Positions 45,501 through 51,500 of a stretch of 64,000 nt of DNA are shown here, piece by piece. The position numbers and the translations under genes were made by a program. Where the stretch lies: contig WEDG01001519.1 of assembly GCA_017591395.1 (NCBI GenBank), positions 124,001 through 188,000 of the forward strand. Reading direction: 5' to 3'. This stretch comes from Schistocephalus solidus. Its lineage: Eukaryota > Platyhelminthes > Cestoda > Diphyllobothriidea > Diphyllobothriidae. The notes under the pieces were generated by a model. It was not told the origin of the DNA. It saw only the letters and a list, made by a program, of their open reading frames with translations, and did not search any database. Every line of letters starts with the position of its first letter. Within the stretch, counting starts at the first letter, position 1.

Positions 45501-48500
45501 GATTTGCATAAAGTACAAGGAGAACTATAATTCACGTTTCTGCTCTAGCCCGAGTCGCTGGCAAGCCGAAGGCAGGCAAGTCTTGCCACCCACCTAATAC
45601 CAAACTTAACTCTTGATAAGTTTTCATTACAAAGATAAGAATTCCAGGCCGCGGGCTTGTGGCAGTCTAGACGAGTTGGCAACAGCGACCTCATCCCCAA
45701 TTCCAGTTATATGCGTTACCCGTGTGGGATTAAGTCTTTGGCTTGTCTACACCGTGACACCGATCGATATTTTTGGACTTCATCGATTGACTTGTTATGC
45801 TCTCCTCGATAAAGTAAGTATTTTTCTACTAACTCTGTCTTCGCCCCGCTTGATTTTGAGAGTTCATCGTTGTTGAGCATCGCAATCCTACACTGCAAGT
45901 AAAATACAACTGCAGTGTGTGAAAGTGAATTTTTAGAGTAATTGGCCTCCCTCATGAAATGATACCGAACATTATAACATGTGCTTTCAAGTAGAAAGGA
46001 GTACCTAGGTTGAGTGGTAAACCTGATTATCCTACAGTAAAATCTCACGGTATTTTGGTCTTTACACTTGCCTTCGAATGGGATTATTTTCAGCTGCCTG
46101 GCAAACCTGAACTGAGTAAAAAAAAGACAACCTAAGAAGTATAAATTAACATATATCTTAAAGGAATAATTGATAAAAAGTTTCATTTACTCATTTTGTA
46201 GAGAAGAATGTTTTCTGTAAATTTTATATTTACAGAAAGTGTATCTTTGTACTGCTTTTAGAGTTGCAAAAATTCCCATCAACCGATTCAGAAGGCTAGT
46301 TGGCAAGCATACGCGTGCTTACGATAAATTCTCGTCGGGCCAGTACATTTAAATGGGAAACGGAGTACAAACTAAGACACAAAATCAATAAGTGTCATCT
46401 CGTCATACCAGTGAGTCGTGTTAAAAGGGGAGGGGGGGTGGCAATAAGAGACAAATGGTTAAGCGGCAGTGAGGGTTTGGTAGTCGTTCCCGGAGGGGAG
46501 GGGGGAGGGGAAGGAGAGTCGGCCTGGAGGGCATGTAATTAAGCCATCGTTGGCCCTGCTAAGCGCGGAGCTTGTAGCAGATTCTTTTCTGCGCACAAGA
46601 ACGGCTTTCTCAACCGGATGGCGGTGGCTTCTGCTGTTGCCAGCAGCCGCTGACCCAGTGAAGTGGGGTAGTTTGGTGGCACCTTATTGTGCAGCTTAAA
46701 CGGCCACGTGGTAGATGCGTTGGACCAACACGCGGGCCACATCAGGGCACGGCATGCGTTATTCGGTTTGCGTTCCGCTAACAAATGCCGAACATGGGAG
46801 GTGTGGTGGCACGCCTAGGGGCGGCTAGGACTTAGGGGACCCGGCCGCGCCAGCCACCTGCGTCCTCTCCCACCTCCGGTCTTCTTGACACTGTCTTGAC
46901 ACCGGGCTCAGGTGGGGGAGGAGGAGAGAGTGCGGTAGCTGCATCACTAGGCTTCTATCACTTAAAACTAATTCACGTGCAAGTCACCTTTCCTGCACCA
47001 CCCTGCATGCACGATGTATTTAATTTATTTCACCAATCAAAATTTTTTCAAATAAAACAGAAATCTACTTTAACTTCGACTCGGTAAATTTCCCTTGCTA
47101 ATGGCTTTTCTAGACTTAGTCTGCACACATGCGCTGTGAACGTTTTAACAAACCAGACTAGCCGCACTTGAAAATGCTTTTATGACCCGGTTTAAACCGT
47201 CAGAACTAGACGTTTTGCACTATTTTTAAATGTCAGATTCGCAAATCCGTGTGATTTTGCGCTTAAAATGTTATCGCTAAAGGCGATCCCCTGTTTAAAT
47301 ATATAGATATTGTCCTCAGAATCACGAATGCCTTATGAGAAATCGCTTAACAGGCCACCATCCAATGTTCATTTAAAATGTTGAATATACGGAAAGATAC
47401 TTATGAGTGGCCTAGTTCCTGCTTACACCAAATGTACAGAAATTGAATGTGCGATACATTAACATTTTGAATACTATGTTGGTATTTAGATTACCGCACT
47501 TCTCCACATTTATAATCGTAGAGGATTGTCTAAATAAAGCAATAACACAGAAAGTGACTGCACCATACTGAGGAAAATAGGCTCTTACGTATACAAAATG
47601 AAATCGTCATGGTTTTACCATGTTTAAAGATGCTACTTACGAGCGAGAGAATTTCGTTTAACTGAAGGCATATATATCGTTGAATTTCGAAGGGACCTTT
47701 ATTTTTTGGCAATGAGGCCTTGAAGTATGAAACAAAATCCTTTACCTTCAATAGAATGCTAACGAATTCGATCCAAATATATCGTCCTTTGAAGGTTTTG
47801 TCAAATGCAGAACGCAGAACCTATTTTTATGAAGAGGCGATTGAATGAATTGAACACAGGACAGCATTCATTAGAGTTGACGGCCACTGGGAAACTCGAT
47901 GGATTCTACAGTCAGTCGAAAACAACACAAAAATTTGGGGGAAAAAGTACTCTTAATATAGATATCTCGAAGAAGAGACGTAATAATTTGGGTAAATGTG
48001 AACTTTAATGAGTAAATTTTCGACACAGGTCCACCAGAAAGTCGCCAGACTGTATGGTGTGTACAGGAACAATTAACTGTTTAACAATGTCTTACCGCGG
48101 ATTCTAAATTTGGGCGATGTTTGCGCCAATATGCTTAAAGACTATTTTGTCATCCGGTCATGATTGGTTCTGCACATTTGAATTTGTCCTTAGCGATTTC
48201 GTATGTGGCATCCAAATCGATATGCCCAGTGATGCATGCCTCATCTGAGTAAATTGCTTCTAGGAACTCATCGCTATTTATAATTGGGCAGTTGTCAAGA
48301 AACAAAGTGTTCATTTACGCGAATTTATGTACGGTATCAAGTGGGTGCATGGCTACCTGGGTTTGATGGTCTCGTCTTCTTACAGCTAACTTATGTTCAT
48401 GTATGCGGGTTGAGATGGATTGCCCAGTAGGCCCACAATAAATAGCATCAGAACTGGAAAATAGGCTTTTGTAAAAACACCTTTTCTTTCAGGATATCCA

Positions 48501-51500
48501 ACCCTGAGCCTAAGGTGGATGTAAGGTTGTGTGCTGCTTGCATCTGGTGATTACTCAGCTGTCTTTCTTTCAAGAAAACACACTTAGACCTGCTCCATAT
48601 AAACCTGAACTCTACATTTCCTGGAATTCAGTTAACGTTCAAAACGAAGGCTGATGGACAACTCCCATTTCTGAATGTTATCGTAAACGAATAACCGTTG
48701 CATCACTCCGCACACTGGTATAGCGCAAAGCAACATATTCAGGGGTCATCCTACACTTTCAGAGCAACCACCCTGTCTCTCACAAAGGGAGTTCTGTCTA
48801 CACTCTCCTAAATCGAAACAAAACGTAATGCTCTGATGAAGAAAGTTATCAGGCAGAAATGAAAAACCTCGAAGTTATTCTCCAAAAAAGGATACCTGCC
48901 TGAGATCGTGAATTAGTGCTTGAAGCGGCAGGAATTCAAAAAAAGGTAGCTCAAATGGCATGGCCACCCAGACACCCAAGACAGTGACCTGGCGAACTCT
49001 CCCATACGTGAAAAATGTATCCGATTTTTTCAAAGTACAAGTAAGAAAACAACAGATACAAGTATCACACCACCCTGCATCTATCTTACGGTCACAGCCT
49101 GTACACTCTAAGGATAGCGTTGGTTATCCTAAAAGAAAATTTGTTTCTTACAAAATACTATGTTCCAGTTCTGATGGCATTTATAGTGGGCCTACTGGGC
49201 ATACCATCTCAACCCGCATACATGAACATAAATTAGCTGTAAGAAGACGAGACCATATAACCCAGATAGCCTTGAACACACTTCACAACAGACATAAATT
49301 TGCGTGGAAGAACACTCGGACTGTTGATACCTGCCCCATTGGAAATGACCGCAATTTCATGGAAGCAATTTACTCAGATAAGGCATGCATCAATCGGCAT
49401 ATCGATTTGGCTGCCGCATGCAAATCGTACACTACCACCTGACCATTGTTTCCTAAGCAGTTTTGTTCTCCTACCTTCTATTAAAAAATAAAGGCTTATT
49501 GAACGCTGCCTCCATTTTTATGGTAGGAGTTTTTTTTCACTGCCTATTTTTTCTAGTTCACCATTAATTTTAAAACATCGCTAACCGTTGACATAACAGG
49601 ACATGTTATGTATTTGTACATTTTATCTGCACACATTGTCATAACTTTATTTCGTTACTAATGCTTGCTTAGACAGTGCCTTGCCGGTGCTAACCAAATA
49701 TAAATTCTAAATTCAAACGTGCAGAACCACTCACGACAGGATGACAAAGTGCGCTCAACGCGTATTTGTTCGGATTTCACCCAACCGTAGAATCTGTTTC
49801 TAAACACACTTAATTAATTAATGGTTCCTGTACACACCCCGTAGTCTGACGACGCGCTGGGCGACTAGTCTCGAAATTTTATGCATTACAGTTTCTGTTT
49901 TCCAAAGAATTTTTTCTTCGTATATTTTATGTCTCGGGATGCCCGTATTTCAATACGTATGCAAGAATTTCGAGCGAAGTGCTTTGCTTTATGCTCGAAA
50001 ATGGGAAATTTGTGCAATTCACGAGCGTTTAACGCGAGAAAAATAATCCTTCTTACACCGATGTCGAAACAACAGGATTCTAACAAAATCTGTTAGGGTA
50101 AAATTGGCCATATAGTTATCCCATGCTTTATGATCGCTTTTCGTTATGGCTTTCAAATGGTTGGTACATTCCTAACGAATCCACACTCTCCGCTTCGCTA
50201 ATTAAAGGAACGGAAAGATGAAAACATGCAATTTTACCATGAGCGTTGCCCTACACACTTATTTGAAACCATGAAGGAGATCATAACGCATGTCTCAGAA
50301 CTATAAAAGACTAAAAAAGAAAAGCGCCTTAGAGAAACAAATGGGTGATGATTTCTCATAACAACCACAATGCTTCTAGATGTCCAAACAAAGGTATCAA
50401 CCTATTGTTGAAAGCCGTAAAAACAACAAAAGAAAACCTCCTGTGCAAAGGAATGAATTATAATCAATCGAATTCCAATTGCCTTAACTTCCTTGCTTTT
50501 TTCAAACCACTCATATCATCAACAAACCTCAGAGAAGAAAAGGAAATTATCCTTGCACTAATAAACTAAATCTCGGAAAATACAGAAACGGATAAATAAT
50601 ATCGATTTATTACAAAAATTTGCAGCACGTTACCGATTAAAAGGCAATCAATTTTTTGCATGGCTTCATCTGGCAGTAATTGTGGAAGAATAATTAATGA
50701 AAATTCATGTAAATAATTTTTATTAATGTCGTGTTCGTGCCTGGACAAGCGTTCTAGGACTTCTAAAAGATTAATCTGCTTACGTGACACATATTTGTTC
50801 GTTTTCGACATTTGAGCTTTCGTTAAGAAATTTTTTATAATGATGGAAATAGCACTGTGTTACACATTTTATGTTTTACTTTAATTGAAACCCATTCTGC
50901 ATAATTTTGGTGTTTTGGTGGATGCTTTCACACGGCTGAAACATTGGTTGGTAGTTATGCGTTAATTGAGGCCTCTTTCATGTGTTAGATCAGACACATT
51001 ATATCCTAGAATGCAGTCGGGCGTAGTGTATCGCAGCCCTTGTTTTAACTGTCCGTGTCTCTACACAGGACAGACTGGATGCATGCTTAGATGGCACATG
51101 CACGAGCAGAAGCTTGCTGTAAGATGGGCTGATGGAGTATCACACGTGGATACCAACACCTACGAAACAGGTCACGAAGATAGTCGCCAACGAGAAGAGC
51201 AGGACAAGCTCGGGTTTAATTAAAGCTTAAGCCTCCGATGAGAACTCAGTCAATCGATTTATCGATCTGGCGCCTGCACACAGAGCCCTACACAGCCACC
51301 TCCAAACTGCCATATCTGGTGTTTGATTGGCCTCTGCCCCCTATAGCTTTTGCGTGTTTTGTTGTCGCTTTTATCACTGAAGATGAACTCCAGTAAGAGT
51401 TTGAAAGCTCAGATGAATCAAAACATGATTCTGGCGAGCGAAGAGCCTTCTTCTTTGCCTATTTCATGTGCTAGAGCATATACCGCATGTACATGTGGCA

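Larger units (their letters stand above)
48590..49880 (+). mobile_element. Penelope-like element, RT tail to GIY-YIG and 3' end
   Basis: Plus strand: LNSTFPGIQLTFKTKADGQL and FLNVIVNE (48,615-48,690, thumb region of the RT), a stop-ridden connector, then an open GIY-YIG frame 48,960-49,442 (TWRTLPYVKNVSDFF, FVSYKILCSSSDGIYSGPTG, EHKLAVRRRDHITQIAL, NFMEAIYSDKACINRHIDLA). The tail has TTCCTGTACACACC and a hammerhead-like core at 49,846-49,876. The Tyr of the second half of GIY-YIG is kept, but Cys-Gly is Ser-Gly here. Confidence 0.85.
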
